The notes beneath the pieces are model-generated. The model made no database searches. It saw nothing but the letters and a program-made list of their open reading frames with translations, and had not been told where the DNA came from. Source: Shimia aestuarii (GTDB lineage Bacteria; Pseudomonadota; Alphaproteobacteria; Rhodobacterales; Rhodobacteraceae). From it: a stretch of DNA of 64,000 nucleotides. The translations under genes were made by a program, and so were the position numbers. Of this stretch, positions 27,714 to 36,902 are shown piece by piece (position 1 is the first letter of the stretch; each line of letters opens with the position of its first letter). The stretch is from positions 170,498 through 234,497 of the forward strand of contig NZ_FOTQ01000007.1 of NCBI RefSeq assembly GCF_900114635.1. The letters are read 5' to 3'.

Positions 27714-27755
27714 AAAAAGGGGCGCCCACAGCCAATGCCTTGGACGCCCCTTTTA
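27714..27755 (-). terminator. Rho-independent terminator
   Basis: AAAAAGGGGCGCC and GGACGCCCCTTTT form a stem with a loop of about 16 bases and a T run on the minus strand. It follows the barrel gene that ends at 27767 and so separates that gene from the IorAB-like genes. Confidence 0.75.
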
Positions 27756-27766
27756 ACTCACTGGAA

Positions 27767-29434
27767 TCAATTCCAGAACTTCATAGACCTCCCATCGAAC
27801 AACAATGTCCCGCCCAGCGTCACCTTGGTGTCGTCCTGGGCAATCAGCGTGCCATGACCATAGCGCCCAATGGCGTTGCTCGCACTCAACTCAAGGCTCA
27901 ATGGCGACCGTGGCACGTGATAGCGCAGGCCCGCAGCCCACACAGTCTCGTCCGCATCCCCTGCAACCGGTGTCACCTCGGCTATCGCGTTCAACCCGTT
28001 CGCCACTTCAAAATTAACCCCCAGACCAAAGCCGAAGAACTCGTTCTGGCCCCAGGCTGAAACCTTGGGCTCGGCCATGAAGGCCAGCCGGCTTGATGAT
28101 TTGTAGGACATCGGCAACCCGGCATAGAATGTGCCGTTCAAGTTGGCACTGGTATCCCGCCCCATCAGCAGTTTGACCGCTAGCGAGAACGGACTGCCGT
28201 TGTTCTGGTCCATGAAGCGTGCGCTGCCCCCAACCAGCCAGGCCGCGTCCGTGCTGGGCACCTTGGCGCCCGTCGTCCCGTCATCGGCGCGCTTCTCATA
28301 AGCCACCTCGACCTGGAAATCGTAATCGGGGCTGATCTTGAACCCACCGCCATAGCTGCCCTGCGATCCGCCAAACCCGGTGACGGCAAAGGTGCCAGGC
28401 GTCATCGTGTCCGGTGAACTCAGCGTGAACCCGTCCAACTGCAGATCGGTCTGGCGCCGGGTCAGCGGCTCTCCCGACAACCCGCGGTAATTGGGGCGGT
28501 ATCCCGGCCCGGTGCCCGGCGTCCATGTCATCGTCGCGCCGATCAGCGTCGTATCGCCATCCGGGAAGAAGGTCAGTGCCCGCGTGGCAGGTGTCACGCC
28601 CATGCCATTGGTTGCAAAGAAATCCAGTGCGGTCTTGGGCGAAACGTTATACCGCGCGCCCACTGTCCAGACGGGCTCCCGGTCCATCGCACCGGACTGG
28701 CGGATCGTATTGTTCCCGGTCACCGGCACCGTGACCGAGCCATAGGCGCTCCAGCGCAGAGACGGCTTCCAGTTCACTCCCGCCCCGATATAGCCAAGCG
28801 TGCCATAAAGCGGCACACCTCCCATCTTGTCGGGCAGGAAAGACACCCCCGGCGTGACCGTGAACATCCATTGATCATTCGGCACATAGCTGATCGGCAC
28901 GTTCAGCGCGCCGATTGCCCCCCGGAATTCATCGGCGGCGTTGCCGTTCAACCCTTCGAACAGGGCATGCTCGATCGACGCTTCCGCCGCAATTTTCCAG
29001 TTTCCGGTATCGACGAACTGATAGGCACCGCTCAGCGCCAGCACCTCCACCCGGATCGGGGGAATATTGCCGTTGATCGGTTTTGGCGGCGGGTCCTGAA
29101 ACAGCGAATAGGACAGTCCGGCCTGAAACCGATCGGCAATCCCGTATTGAAAGCCACCGAAATAAAACTGGTTCCCGGTCCCGGTCGAATTTGTGTTGGT
29201 GCCCGGTATCGTGTGAAGCGCCCCGATCCACGTGTCCAAGGCGCCCTTGGGAAGAACAACGCCGGTGGGGAAGTTGAACTGGTGCCGATAGTGCTGCTCC
29301 AAGGGCGACTTTGCGACCGCACCGCTCCCGGCCCCATCAGCCCACCCCGGCGCGGCAACGCCGGTGGCTCCCGCTAGGACGGCTGCAAGACTCAGGGCAC
29401 GCCGGTCAAAACTCAAAACATCAGACATAATCAT
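27767..29434 (-). CDS. Putative outer-membrane beta-barrel protein
   Basis: This 555-residue protein has an N-terminal signal sequence (about residues 8-32, ending PGWADG). Most of the rest is amphipathic beta strands such as RFQAGLSYSLF, NWKIAAEASIEHALF, LRWSAYGSVTVPV and MTWTPGTGPGY. The strands and aromatic belts suggest an outer-membrane barrel. The start at 29434 has AAGGAAG upstream. I cannot name the family. It is transcribed toward the IorAB-like genes but separated from them by a terminator. Confidence 0.65.
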   Translation of the reverse strand: MIMSDVLSFDRRALSLAAVLAGATGVAAPGWADGAGSGAVAKSPLEQHYRHQFNFPTGVVLPKGALDTWIGALHTIPGTNTNSTGTGNQFYFGGFQYGIADRFQAGLSYSLFQDPPPKPINGNIPPIRVEVLALSGAYQFVDTGNWKIAAEASIEHALFEGLNGNAADEFRGAIGALNVPISYVPNDQWMFTVTPGVSFLPDKMGGVPLYGTLGYIGAGVNWKPSLRWSAYGSVTVPVTGNNTIRQSGAMDREPVWTVGARYNVSPKTALDFFATNGMGVTPATRALTFFPDGDTTLIGATMTWTPGTGPGYRPNYRGLSGEPLTRRQTDLQLDGFTLSSPDTMTPGTFAVTGFGGSQGSYGGGFKISPDYDFQVEVAYEKRADDGTTGAKVPSTDAAWLVGGSARFMDQNNGSPFSLAVKLLMGRDTSANLNGTFYAGLPMSYKSSSRLAFMAEPKVSAWGQNEFFGFGLGVNFEVANGLNAIAEVTPVAGDADETVWAAGLRYHVPRSPLSLELSASNAIGRYGHGTLIAQDDTKVTLGGTLLFDGRSMKFWN

Positions 29435-29656
29435 TCACTTCCTTCAAAGAGCCTTCGGGTCAGACCCGCGATGGCGCAATAATCGCCATTCCCTCCCGAT
29501 CCCCCAAGCTTTAGCCCCATTTCCATCGTCGGGCCAGCCTGCGCGTCTGACCGAGGGGGATTTTTGTCACAAGTCCTGCCCGAAGCTTGCGCATGGCGCA
29601 TTTGCGGGCAGCGAAGCACCCTTGAATGAGGCAAAGCCCGCCGCGACGGCGCGATC

Positions 29657-29698
29657 GTTAGCGCCACCGGGCGTCACGCCGCCACATTTAACGCTAAC
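29657..29698. promoter_or_regulatory. Two candidate LacI-type operators upstream of the GAPDH gene
   Basis: The gap between the barrel gene and the GAPDH gene (29435-29798) has no gene. Within it, GTTAGCGCCACC (29657-29668) and TTTAACGCTAAC (29687-29698) are each 10 of 12 matches to the palindrome GTTAGCGCTAAC and are 30 bases apart. They lie about 100-140 bases before the GAPDH start. LacI-family sugar regulators bind palindromes of this kind. The match is judged by eye only. Confidence 0.4.
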
Positions 29699-29798
29699 AC
29701 CTTCATTCCTTGGTGATTTCGCCCTTTCCCCCCAACCACTGTTCACTATAGGAAACCCCCAAATCGTACACGCATCTGATATTGGTCAGGAGAACATC

Positions 29799-30797
29799 AT
29801 GACTGTTACCGTTGGTATTAACGGATTCGGCCGGATTGGCCGCTGCACCCTCATGCACATTGCCGAAGCCGCGCGCGACGACGTCAAGGTCGTCAAGCTG
29901 AACGCAACCGGCCCTGTGGAAACCGCAGCCCACCTGATCCGCTATGACAGCGTCCATGGCCGCTTTGCCAACGAGGTGACGATCGGCGACGGCACCCTCG
30001 ACGTGGGCCGCGGCCCAATCGAGATGTACTCGACCTATGACATGGACGAGTTGGACTGGGGCGGTGTCGACGTGGTGCTGGAATGCACCGGCAAATTCAA
30101 CGATGGCGAAAAGGCCAAGAAACACCTAGAACGCGGCGCCAAGAAAGTGCTTCTGTCTGCCCCTGGCAAGAACGTGGACAAAACCATCGTCTTTGGCGTG
30201 AACGAGGAAACTCTGGAAGCCGGCGACACGATGATCTCGAACGGCTCCTGCACCACCAACTGCCTCGCACCTGTGGCCAAGGTTCTCAACAATGCCTTCG
30301 GCATCGAATCCGGGATCATGACCACGATCCACGCCTATACCGGCGACCAGCCGACACTCGACCGCCGCCACAAGGACCTATATCGCGCCCGCGCAGCAGC
30401 GATGTCGATGATCCCCACCTCGACCGGTGCCGCCAAGGCGCTTGGCGAAGTTCTGCCCGAACTCAAAGGCAAACTCGATGGCTCGGCAATCCGTGTTCCC
30501 ACACCGAACGTTTCAGCTGTGGACCTGACTTTCACCGCAGGCAAGGACGTGACCGAAGCCGATGTGAACGCCGTGATGGCCGAAGCCGCCGCCGGCCCGA
30601 TGAAAGGCGTATTGGGCTATAACGAGGCGCCTCTGGTGTCGATCGACTTCAACCACACCACCGAAAGCTCCACCTTCGCAGCCGACCAGACCAAGGTCAT
30701 CGGTGGCCGTCTCGTGCGTGTGCTGGCCTGGTATGACAACGAATGGGGCTTCTCTGCCCGCATGGCCGACGTGGCCGCCCTGATGGGTCGCCTCTGA
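29799..30797 (+). CDS. Type I glyceraldehyde-3-phosphate dehydrogenase (GapB-like)
   Basis: The enzyme interconverts glyceraldehyde-3-phosphate and 1,3-bisphosphoglycerate. The 332-residue protein has VGINGFGRIGR at the start and the catalytic cysteine C151 in SNGSCTTNC. Where NAD-specific enzymes have IND, this has LNAT (N35-A36), so the NAD-selecting aspartate is missing. It also shares VLECTGKFN and LLSAPGKNVDKTIVFGVNE with the NADP-using GapB type. A gluconeogenic or dual-cofactor role is likely. The ATG at 29799 follows CAGGAGA; the longer upstream frame is not coding. Confidence 0.93.
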   Translation: MTVTVGINGFGRIGRCTLMHIAEAARDDVKVVKLNATGPVETAAHLIRYDSVHGRFANEVTIGDGTLDVGRGPIEMYSTYDMDELDWGGVDVVLECTGKFNDGEKAKKHLERGAKKVLLSAPGKNVDKTIVFGVNEETLEAGDTMISNGSCTTNCLAPVAKVLNNAFGIESGIMTTIHAYTGDQPTLDRRHKDLYRARAAAMSMIPTSTGAAKALGEVLPELKGKLDGSAIRVPTPNVSAVDLTFTAGKDVTEADVNAVMAEAAAGPMKGVLGYNEAPLVSIDFNHTTESSTFAADQTKVIGGRLVRVLAWYDNEWGFSARMADVAALMGRL

Positions 30798-30883
30798 ACC
30801 CATCTCCCCTACAACGCTTGCGCCCCCGGAGGCGGTCGGGCATATCTGTCCTGACTGACCACTATCCGGGGGCGCATCGCGTC

Positions 30884-31027
30884 ATGACCAACCCTATTGC
30901 TGTTTTTCTGGCTGTCCTGATCCTCGCCGGGCTTGGCGCAGATCTTCTCCTGAATGACGGCGAAGCCACGATGGTGTTGGCCCGCAAGTTCTTTGACTTG
31001 ATCGAATGGGTCGCCTTCTGGCGCTAA
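30884..31027 (+). CDS. Small single-helix membrane protein downstream of GAPDH
   Basis: This 47-residue frame begins MTNPIAVFLAVLILAGLGAD, has one hydrophobic helix at residues 4-22 and ends DLIEWVAFWR. It lies 86 bases after the GAPDH gene on the same strand. Similar tiny membrane proteins follow gap genes in related bacteria as I recall, but I cannot verify this here. Function is unknown. Confidence 0.6.
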   Translation: MTNPIAVFLAVLILAGLGADLLLNDGEATMVLARKFFDLIEWVAFWR

Positions 31028-31099
31028 CCCTCCTGCCCCGGATACATCGCAGCAGACTGCTCGATCCCACTTTGGCGTGGCTCAGCGCACTGAGCCTGT

Positions 31100-31164
31100 G
31101 GGGCGCTGCCCCGCCTCGCGCAGAATGCGCGGGACTCCCCAGGGTATTTGACACCATTGAGAAA
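31100..31164 (-). repeat. Dispersed intergenic repeat, copy C (minus orientation)
   Basis: Read on the minus strand this has TTTCTCAATGGTGTCAAATA then CCCTGGGGAGTC, a GCGC hairpin and a GGGGCAGCGCCCC hairpin. This is the same order as copy B at 41705-41766 and is closest to copy D at 44341-44400. It lies between convergent genes (47-residue protein and ABC permease). The rest of the 31028-31215 gap shows nothing else. Confidence 0.6.
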
Positions 31165-31215
31165 ACAAGACGCCTTCCTGCTCATCAATGGTCAAAAATA
31201 CCCATGCGCGACCCG

Positions 31216-32016
31216 TCAGCTCTTGAGACGATAGCCGGTTCTGATCATCCGCCAAGCCAAAGCCGACACGACAAGCGTGACCCCGGCAACAACGCTCAGA
31301 CCAAGAACTGGATCGCTGTCGGATACACCGATCACGCCAAAGCGCGCGCCATCAATCAGGTAGAAGATCGGGTTCACCCGGGTCAGTACCTGCAGCCCGC
31401 CGGGAAGCGCTGAAACCGAATAGAAAGTGCCCGACAGAAAGGCGAGCGGGGTGACAATGAAGTTGGTGATCGCCGCCATCTGGTCGAACTTGTTGGCGAA
31501 GATCCCGGCGACGATTCCGACGCTCCCCATCAAGGCACCGCCGAGCGTCACGAATGTCAGCGCCCAAACGGGATGCGCCACACCGATTCCCAGCACAAGC
31601 ACGAGGCCAATCGTGATCCCCAGAGCAATCACCACGCCGCGCGCCACAGCGCCAGCAAGATAGCCAACCACGATTTCCATCGGGGAGAGTGGCGGCATCA
31701 GCGTATCCACGATATTTCCCTGAACCTTGGAAATCACGATTGAGGACGAAGTATTGGCGAAGGCGTTCTGAATGACCGTCATGGTCATGATCCCCGGTGC
31801 GAGAAACTCGATGAAAGGCACGCCCATCACAGCCCCGCGCGACGGGCCAATGGCAATCGAGAAGATCAGCATGAACAGCCCAGCCGTCACCAGGGGCGCC
31901 AGAAGGGTCTGCGTCCACACCACCCAGAAGCGCAAGACTTCTCGCCTCATCAGCGTCCAAAGCCCCAACCAATTGACCCGGCCGAAGCGTCGGACACCCA
32001 TATCGAGCTGATTCAT
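31216..32016 (-). CDS. ABC-2 type transporter permease
   Basis: The 266-residue protein has six hydrophobic segments and the ABC-2 permease pattern: a conserved N-terminal cytoplasmic stretch, FIEFLAPGIMTMTVIQNAFA, and the FLSGTFYSVSALPGGLQVL loop before NPIFYLIDGAR. It would be the membrane part of an exporter. The start at 32016 follows GGGAGAAG; the longer upstream frame is not supported. No ATP-binding gene is adjacent, so the partner must be encoded elsewhere. The substrate is unknown. Confidence 0.88.
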   Translation of the reverse strand: MNQLDMGVRRFGRVNWLGLWTLMRREVLRFWVVWTQTLLAPLVTAGLFMLIFSIAIGPSRGAVMGVPFIEFLAPGIMTMTVIQNAFANTSSSIVISKVQGNIVDTLMPPLSPMEIVVGYLAGAVARGVVIALGITIGLVLVLGIGVAHPVWALTFVTLGGALMGSVGIVAGIFANKFDQMAAITNFIVTPLAFLSGTFYSVSALPGGLQVLTRVNPIFYLIDGARFGVIGVSDSDPVLGLSVVAGVTLVVSALAWRMIRTGYRLKS

Positions 32017-32153
32017 CGTCTTCTCCCGCGCCTGAGTACGTCCAAGGGTGATTCTCGGCCTTGTAACTCCGAATGGGGTGGCTAGAATAGGCCCCTGACC
32101 AAGAAATGCAGAGGCGGCCTGATGCGGGCCGCTTTTTAGCTGAGGAAACACGG

Positions 32154-32738
32154 ATGTCCTGGACCGACGAGCGCGTAGAGCTTTTGAAGAAACTTTGGGG
32201 CGAAGGCCAGTCGGCCAGCCAGATTGCCAAGGAACTGGGTGGCGTGACCCGCAACGCGGTCATTGGCAAGGTGCACCGGCTTGGCCTGTCCAACCGCACC
32301 TCCGGCGGCGCCAAGGCCGAAGCCAAACCCAAGGCCGAGGCCAAGCCAAAGCCCGCACCCAAGCCCAAACCCGCGCCAAAACCCAAACCCGAGGCCGAGG
32401 CCAAACCCGAACCCAAAACCGAACCGGCGGTGGCTGCGCGTCCCGCGCAATCGATGCGCAAGGCCATCATCCCTGCCGGTCAGCCCCTGCCGCCGCAGCC
32501 TTCGGCCAACGAGATAAGCCCCGAGGCTCTCGCCAAGGTCAACGAGGTTGAAAAGACGGCCAAGAAGCTGTCGCTTATGGAACTGACCGAACGCACCTGC
32601 AAATGGCCCGTGGGCGACCCGGCGACCCCGGATTTTTGGTTCTGCGGTCTGCCTGTACAAGCGGGCAAACCCTATTGCGAAGCCCATGTCGGCGTTGCCT
32701 TCCAGCCGATGAGCTCGCGGCGCGACCGCAAGCGCTGA
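32154..32738 (+). CDS. gcrA: GcrA cell cycle regulator
   Basis: GcrA is an alphaproteobacterial sigma70-associated regulator that responds to DNA methylation. The N-terminus MSWTDERVELLKKLW and SASQIAKELG with TRNAVIGKVHRLGLS is its DNA-binding domain. The C-terminus has LTERTCKWPVGDP and FCGLP with a CxxHxx ending, the sigma-interacting part. Between them (about residues 53-105) is a low-complexity stretch of Lys-Pro, Ala-Lys-Pro and Glu repeats, longer than in Caulobacter. The ATG at 32154 matches the family start; total 194 residues. Confidence 0.94.
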   Translation: MSWTDERVELLKKLWGEGQSASQIAKELGGVTRNAVIGKVHRLGLSNRTSGGAKAEAKPKAEAKPKPAPKPKPAPKPKPEAEAKPEPKTEPAVAARPAQSMRKAIIPAGQPLPPQPSANEISPEALAKVNEVEKTAKKLSLMELTERTCKWPVGDPATPDFWFCGLPVQAGKPYCEAHVGVAFQPMSSRRDRKR

Positions 32739-32770
32739 GCGCCCCCCGGCTGCTCCCGGACAAGACCTGC

Positions 32771-32800
32771 AAACCCCGGGCCCGCAGCCCGGGGTTTTCC
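32771..32800. terminator. Bidirectional rho-independent terminator
   Basis: AAACCCCGGGCC then GCAGCCCGGGGTTTTCC forms a strong GC stem with a T run. It lies between gcrA and the convergent prephenate dehydrogenase gene. Confidence 0.85.
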
Positions 32801-32806
32801 TTTGGA

Positions 32807-33550
32807 TCACGCCTCAAATTGGGTCCGCAGCTTTTCGGCGCGGGCAAAGAACGCATCGCGCACGCCGGCGGCATAAGGGTTGGCTGCCTCGATCGCGTGC
32901 AGCACCGTGGGGGGATCATCCTTCACCATGGCAATCGCATCTCGCAACAGATCAAAGCTTGCCGTGGTCATCCGTTCCGGCAACGGTCCCAGATCGCTCA
33001 GCACCTTGGCAATCAGATGGGTCAGCCCCTGCACCGTCGCCGCTTCGCGATCATGGGCTTCGGGCGTCGTTACGATCACCTCCAACCCCAGCCGCCGCAG
33101 GAACGCCGCCACCACGCGCCACCGTGCACCGCGCAGGGGACAGAGCGCAATCTTGCGCCCCGCAACGCCGCCCTGTGCGCTTTGCGGACCAAAGAGCGGA
33201 TGCGTACCGACAATGTCCACGTCACGCGGCAGGTGCTCTTCCATGACCTGCATCGGACCAAGCTTGACCGACCCCACATCCAGCACCAGGGTCCCCGGGC
33301 GCAACATCGGCCCCAGTTTCTCACACAGATGCGCCATCCGCGCCACCGGCACGGCAAGCACCACCACATCGCAAGCCGCGATTTCTTCCAGCTCCCCCGT
33401 GGCAAAGGCACGCCCATCCTCCAGCACCGCGCCGACATAGGCCGGATCACTCACAACCAGATCGAAATGCGCGCCAAGCTCACGCGCCACAAGCTTGCCA
33501 AATGCGCCAAAGCCGACGAGGCCGAGCGACAGATTTTCGTGAACTCCCAT
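32807..33550 (-). CDS. Prephenate/arogenate dehydrogenase (TyrA-like)
   Basis: The enzyme makes the tyrosine precursor by oxidative decarboxylation. The 247-residue protein has a Rossmann start GLVGFGAFGKLVARELG, the family VGTHPLFGPQSA (with catalytic histidine) and DREAATVQGLTHLIAKVL. It lacks chorismate mutase or ACT domains. It ends at the shared terminator with gcrA. Prephenate versus arogenate preference cannot be told. Confidence 0.88.
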   Translation of the reverse strand: MGVHENLSLGLVGFGAFGKLVARELGAHFDLVVSDPAYVGAVLEDGRAFATGELEEIAACDVVVLAVPVARMAHLCEKLGPMLRPGTLVLDVGSVKLGPMQVMEEHLPRDVDIVGTHPLFGPQSAQGGVAGRKIALCPLRGARWRVVAAFLRRLGLEVIVTTPEAHDREAATVQGLTHLIAKVLSDLGPLPERMTTASFDLLRDAIAMVKDDPPTVLHAIEAANPYAAGVRDAFFARAEKLRTQFEA

Positions 33551-33742
33551 GACAGGGGCCCTTTCCTTGGGCCGCGCATCGCGGGATGTCGATTTGTCGA
33601 TGTTTGCCTCTCATCAACCCCCGGTCAGGCGGCGGTTGAACATGATGAAAGCCCCGCCACTATGTGGTCAGGGGATAATACACAACAGAGATGAGGCGGT
33701 TCAGTGTCATGACCTGCTCATGCCATGCGCCAAAGTGGTTCG

Positions 33743-34942
33743 TCAAGCCGGGAGCGGGTCACGCAGGTCTACCCAACGCACATATAGTGCTGCCACAAGC
33801 GAAATCGCCACACTCCCGAGCATGATCAACAAAAGCGCCAACGCGCCGTTCTCCGGCGTCAACAGAGATCCCGCCATCCATGTCAGCACGGCGCCCCCGG
33901 CCACGCTCATCGCGCCCGACAGTCCCGAGGCACTGCCTGCCAGTTGCGGACGCACCGACATGACACCGCTGCCCGCCGCGGGCATGGTCAGCCCGTTGCC
34001 AAAGCCCACGAACATCACGCAACCCACGTAGCTCACCGGATGCACCAGCCCACTCAGAACCAGCACAACCCCAAGACACAGCCCAAGGGTCGCGGCCAAC
34101 CGCCCGGCCAGCACGGTGACGAACAAAGGATGCCGCCGCGCCATGCGCCCGGACAGGAAACTGCCCAGCGCAAAGCCCATGGTGATCGCTCCAACCGTCA
34201 CGCCAATCTGGGCCGTCGACAAGCCAAACACCATTGCCCCGACCAGCGCCGCCCCGGCGACGTAGACATAGAAAGCCCCAAGCGAGAAGGTGATACAGAT
34301 CGCATACCCCCAGAACCGACGCGACCGGAACAGCTCAGGGTAGGTGCGAAACTGCGACAGAATGGTTTTCGAAGGCGAGGTATTGGTCTCGCCCAGATCG
34401 GCCCAAGCGAGGATGAACAACCCGGCCCCCGCCAACGCAAAAAACACGAAATTCGCCCGCCAGCCAAAGACCTGATCCAGCACCCCGCCCAGCATTGGCC
34501 CCGTCATGGGCGCAACCGCCATGGCCATCGAGATATAGCCCAGAAGGCTGGCCGCCTCACGCGCGTCGAACTGGTCGCGCACCATCGCCCGGCTGATCGC
34601 CATGGCGCCGATCACCGTACCCTGCGCCATGCGAAATGCCAGGAACACACGGATATCCTGCGCCAGCAGCGCGCCGATCGACGCCAAAACGAAAATCGCC
34701 AACCCGACAAGAAGCACCGGGCGCCGTCCATACCTGTCCGACAACGGCCCCATGATCAGCTGCAACACGGCCGTCACCGCAAGGTATCCCGCAATCGACA
34801 GGTTCGCGACACCATATGGCACGTCGAAATCTTCGGCGATATGGGCCAGCGATGGCAGGAACATGTTGAGCGACACCACCGACATCGCGGTCAAAAGGAC
34901 CAGCGTCGTCACATGCGGTGGGGTGCGGGCGGCGGTTATCAT
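33743..34942 (-). CDS. Bcr/CflA family multidrug MFS transporter
   Basis: This 399-residue protein has 12 hydrophobic helices and the Bcr/CflA pattern: VVSLNMFLPSLAHIAEDF in helix 1, the loop motif GPLSDRYGRRPVLL, and FRMAQGTVIGAMAISRAMVR in helix 4. It should be a proton-driven drug or metabolite exporter in the inner membrane. The 192-base gap before the prephenate dehydrogenase gene shows nothing recognisable. Confidence 0.92.
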   Translation of the reverse strand: MITAARTPPHVTTLVLLTAMSVVSLNMFLPSLAHIAEDFDVPYGVANLSIAGYLAVTAVLQLIMGPLSDRYGRRPVLLVGLAIFVLASIGALLAQDIRVFLAFRMAQGTVIGAMAISRAMVRDQFDAREAASLLGYISMAMAVAPMTGPMLGGVLDQVFGWRANFVFFALAGAGLFILAWADLGETNTSPSKTILSQFRTYPELFRSRRFWGYAICITFSLGAFYVYVAGAALVGAMVFGLSTAQIGVTVGAITMGFALGSFLSGRMARRHPLFVTVLAGRLAATLGLCLGVVLVLSGLVHPVSYVGCVMFVGFGNGLTMPAAGSGVMSVRPQLAGSASGLSGAMSVAGGAVLTWMAGSLLTPENGALALLLIMLGSVAISLVAALYVRWVDLRDPLPA

Positions 34943-34997
34943 GACGCCTTTCTGTCACGGACCGGGCCTCTTGCCCAGAGCCGTCAAATCTGCCCGA

Positions 34998-36902
34998 CTA
35001 GTCCTGTCCCAACAGTTTCAACAGCCCCTTCTTGGCCTCGTCCTCCAGCCGTTTCTTGACCGCGTCCTCGGTCGACTGGCCTTCCTCTTTCACGATGCCA
35101 AGCTCCTCTTCCACGCGCTTGGTCGCCTCTTCCTCAAGCGCCTTACGCTCTTCAGCAAGGTTCTGCTTGAGCACCGCGTCCATGTCAGGCGTGATCCGCG
35201 GGTTGTCCCAACGCCCCTCAACCTTGACCGGCACCGCCAGCCCCTTGCCGTCTTCCCGGCGCAGCTGCGGGGTCAGCGTGTAGTCGATACGTCGCTTGCC
35301 AAGCCCCACGCTGCCCTTGCCCCGCGCAATCACCTTGGGCAATTCCATCAGCAGGTCATCGTTTTTCATGACGCCCTTGTCGATGGTCCAACTTGCCGAC
35401 ATCTGGTCAAACACCGTCGTACCCCCCGTGGGATCGCCGCGAAACAGTTTGTCGAGGTCGATCCCCTCGATGGTTCCACGACCCACAGCCACGTTCCCGC
35501 TGCCCTGAAGGCTGTCCATGATCGCCTGCACCGAACCGCCCGCCCCAAGGAAATCCATTGTCATGTCCGCCTTGCCGGTAAACCGGTTCAATCCCGCTGT
35601 CGCCCCCAGAAGCCCCTTGAGCGCAATCTGGCGCATGCTCAGATCACCGCGTACGGAAAACCCGCTGCGCCCGTTGGCAACAAAGGTCCCCTGCACTGCA
35701 CCCTCGTAAGCCGCCAGTTCCTTGAGCGTGGCCACAGCCCGCGCATTGTCGATTTCCACAACGGCCCGTGTGCGGCCAATGTCGATCCCGCCCAGATCAA
35801 TTGCTTCGGCACCAAACACGACGCGACCATCCACCAGACCAAGCGCGCTGGTATCAATCGGCGCCTTCGACCACCCATCGGCGGGCGCCGTCGTACCGCT
35901 GTCCGCACCCCCTCCCATCATCGCATCAAGATTCAGCTTCCCGGCAACGATATTGGCCGTCACCTTGGGCCGCTTGCCGCCAAGTGCCACATCCGCCTCG
36001 GCATTTACCGTGTTGCCCAAAGCGGTCACGATCCCCTTGCGCAGCGACAGGGTCTGCGCCCGCGTCAGCGTCACCTCCCCTTCCATGCGCGCACGCCCTG
36101 TCAATCCGGCCTCCAGCCCCAACGCCCGGAGAAACGCCGCCGAATCCGGCAGATCGGCGACGACGCGCCCCGCCGCCTCGGGCGCCATGCCGACACGCCC
36201 GTCAAAATCCACGCGTCCACCTGCGGCCTTGATCGTTGCGCCAAGCGACGACACCGCCCCCGCGAGCAGATCGTCCAGACGCCCGACCGTCGCCGCAATT
36301 TCCACATCCTTGCCCGCGGGCCGCGCCGTCACCGCGATCTCTGCCGGTTGGTCCACGCCGGGCCAGCGCAAGTCCAGATCGAGATCCGCCACCTCGAAAC
36401 GATCACCGCCATGATCGACATAACGCACCCGCGCCTTTCGGATGCTCAACAATTCCAGCGACACCTGCCGCGCAGGCCCGGCAGCCTTCGCACCTTCGTC
36501 GTCCGGAGCGTCGCCTGCGGGCACCAACGCCCAGTTCACTCGTCCATCCGCAGCCTTTTCCAGCAAGACGTCAGGCGCCACCGCCTCGATCCGGGTGATC
36601 CGGATATTGCCCGACAAGGCGCTCATCACATCCACCCCGATCGCCGCGCTCTCGGCCTGGAACATTGCGCCGCCCGTGGACCAGTCGGCGTTGCTGAGCG
36701 TCACCGGCCCGGTCGACACCCCCAGCACGGGATACCAGCTGATCCCGACCTCGCCCTCGAACACAAGATCCCGCCCGGTCATCGCCTTGACCTGATCGGC
36801 GGCCAGCCTGGCGATCTTCTCACCCGGCAACAGCATCACCAGCCCCACCAGCCCCAACGCCACGACAACAATGACCATGAAAAGAATACGGATCAGACGC
36901 AT
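34998..36902 (-). CDS. AsmA family protein
   Basis: AsmA-like proteins are inner-membrane-anchored periplasmic proteins tied to outer-membrane assembly and lipid transport. The 634-residue protein starts MRLIRILFMVIVVVALGLVG (one helix), then GISWYPVLGVSTGPVTLSNA, which is the AsmA N-terminal motif. Repeated beta-rich stretches follow, and a C-terminal AsmA block with GSGNVAVGRGTIEGIDLDKL. The ATG at 36902 follows AGGAGGGACCC. The last 40 residues are charged and coiled-coil-like. Confidence 0.9.
   Translation of the reverse strand: MRLIRILFMVIVVVALGLVGLVMLLPGEKIARLAADQVKAMTGRDLVFEGEVGISWYPVLGVSTGPVTLSNADWSTGGAMFQAESAAIGVDVMSALSGNIRITRIEAVAPDVLLEKAADGRVNWALVPAGDAPDDEGAKAAGPARQVSLELLSIRKARVRYVDHGGDRFEVADLDLDLRWPGVDQPAEIAVTARPAGKDVEIAATVGRLDDLLAGAVSSLGATIKAAGGRVDFDGRVGMAPEAAGRVVADLPDSAAFLRALGLEAGLTGRARMEGEVTLTRAQTLSLRKGIVTALGNTVNAEADVALGGKRPKVTANIVAGKLNLDAMMGGGADSGTTAPADGWSKAPIDTSALGLVDGRVVFGAEAIDLGGIDIGRTRAVVEIDNARAVATLKELAAYEGAVQGTFVANGRSGFSVRGDLSMRQIALKGLLGATAGLNRFTGKADMTMDFLGAGGSVQAIMDSLQGSGNVAVGRGTIEGIDLDKLFRGDPTGGTTVFDQMSASWTIDKGVMKNDDLLMELPKVIARGKGSVGLGKRRIDYTLTPQLRREDGKGLAVPVKVEGRWDNPRITPDMDAVLKQNLAEERKALEEEATKRVEEELGIVKEEGQSTEDAVKKRLEDEAKKGLLKLLGQD

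Noticed and set aside
32330..32420. Lys-Pro repeat in gcrA as a DNA-level tandem repeat
   Set aside because: It is a low-complexity linker in a protein-coding gene, a known feature of GcrA, with no exact DNA periodicity.
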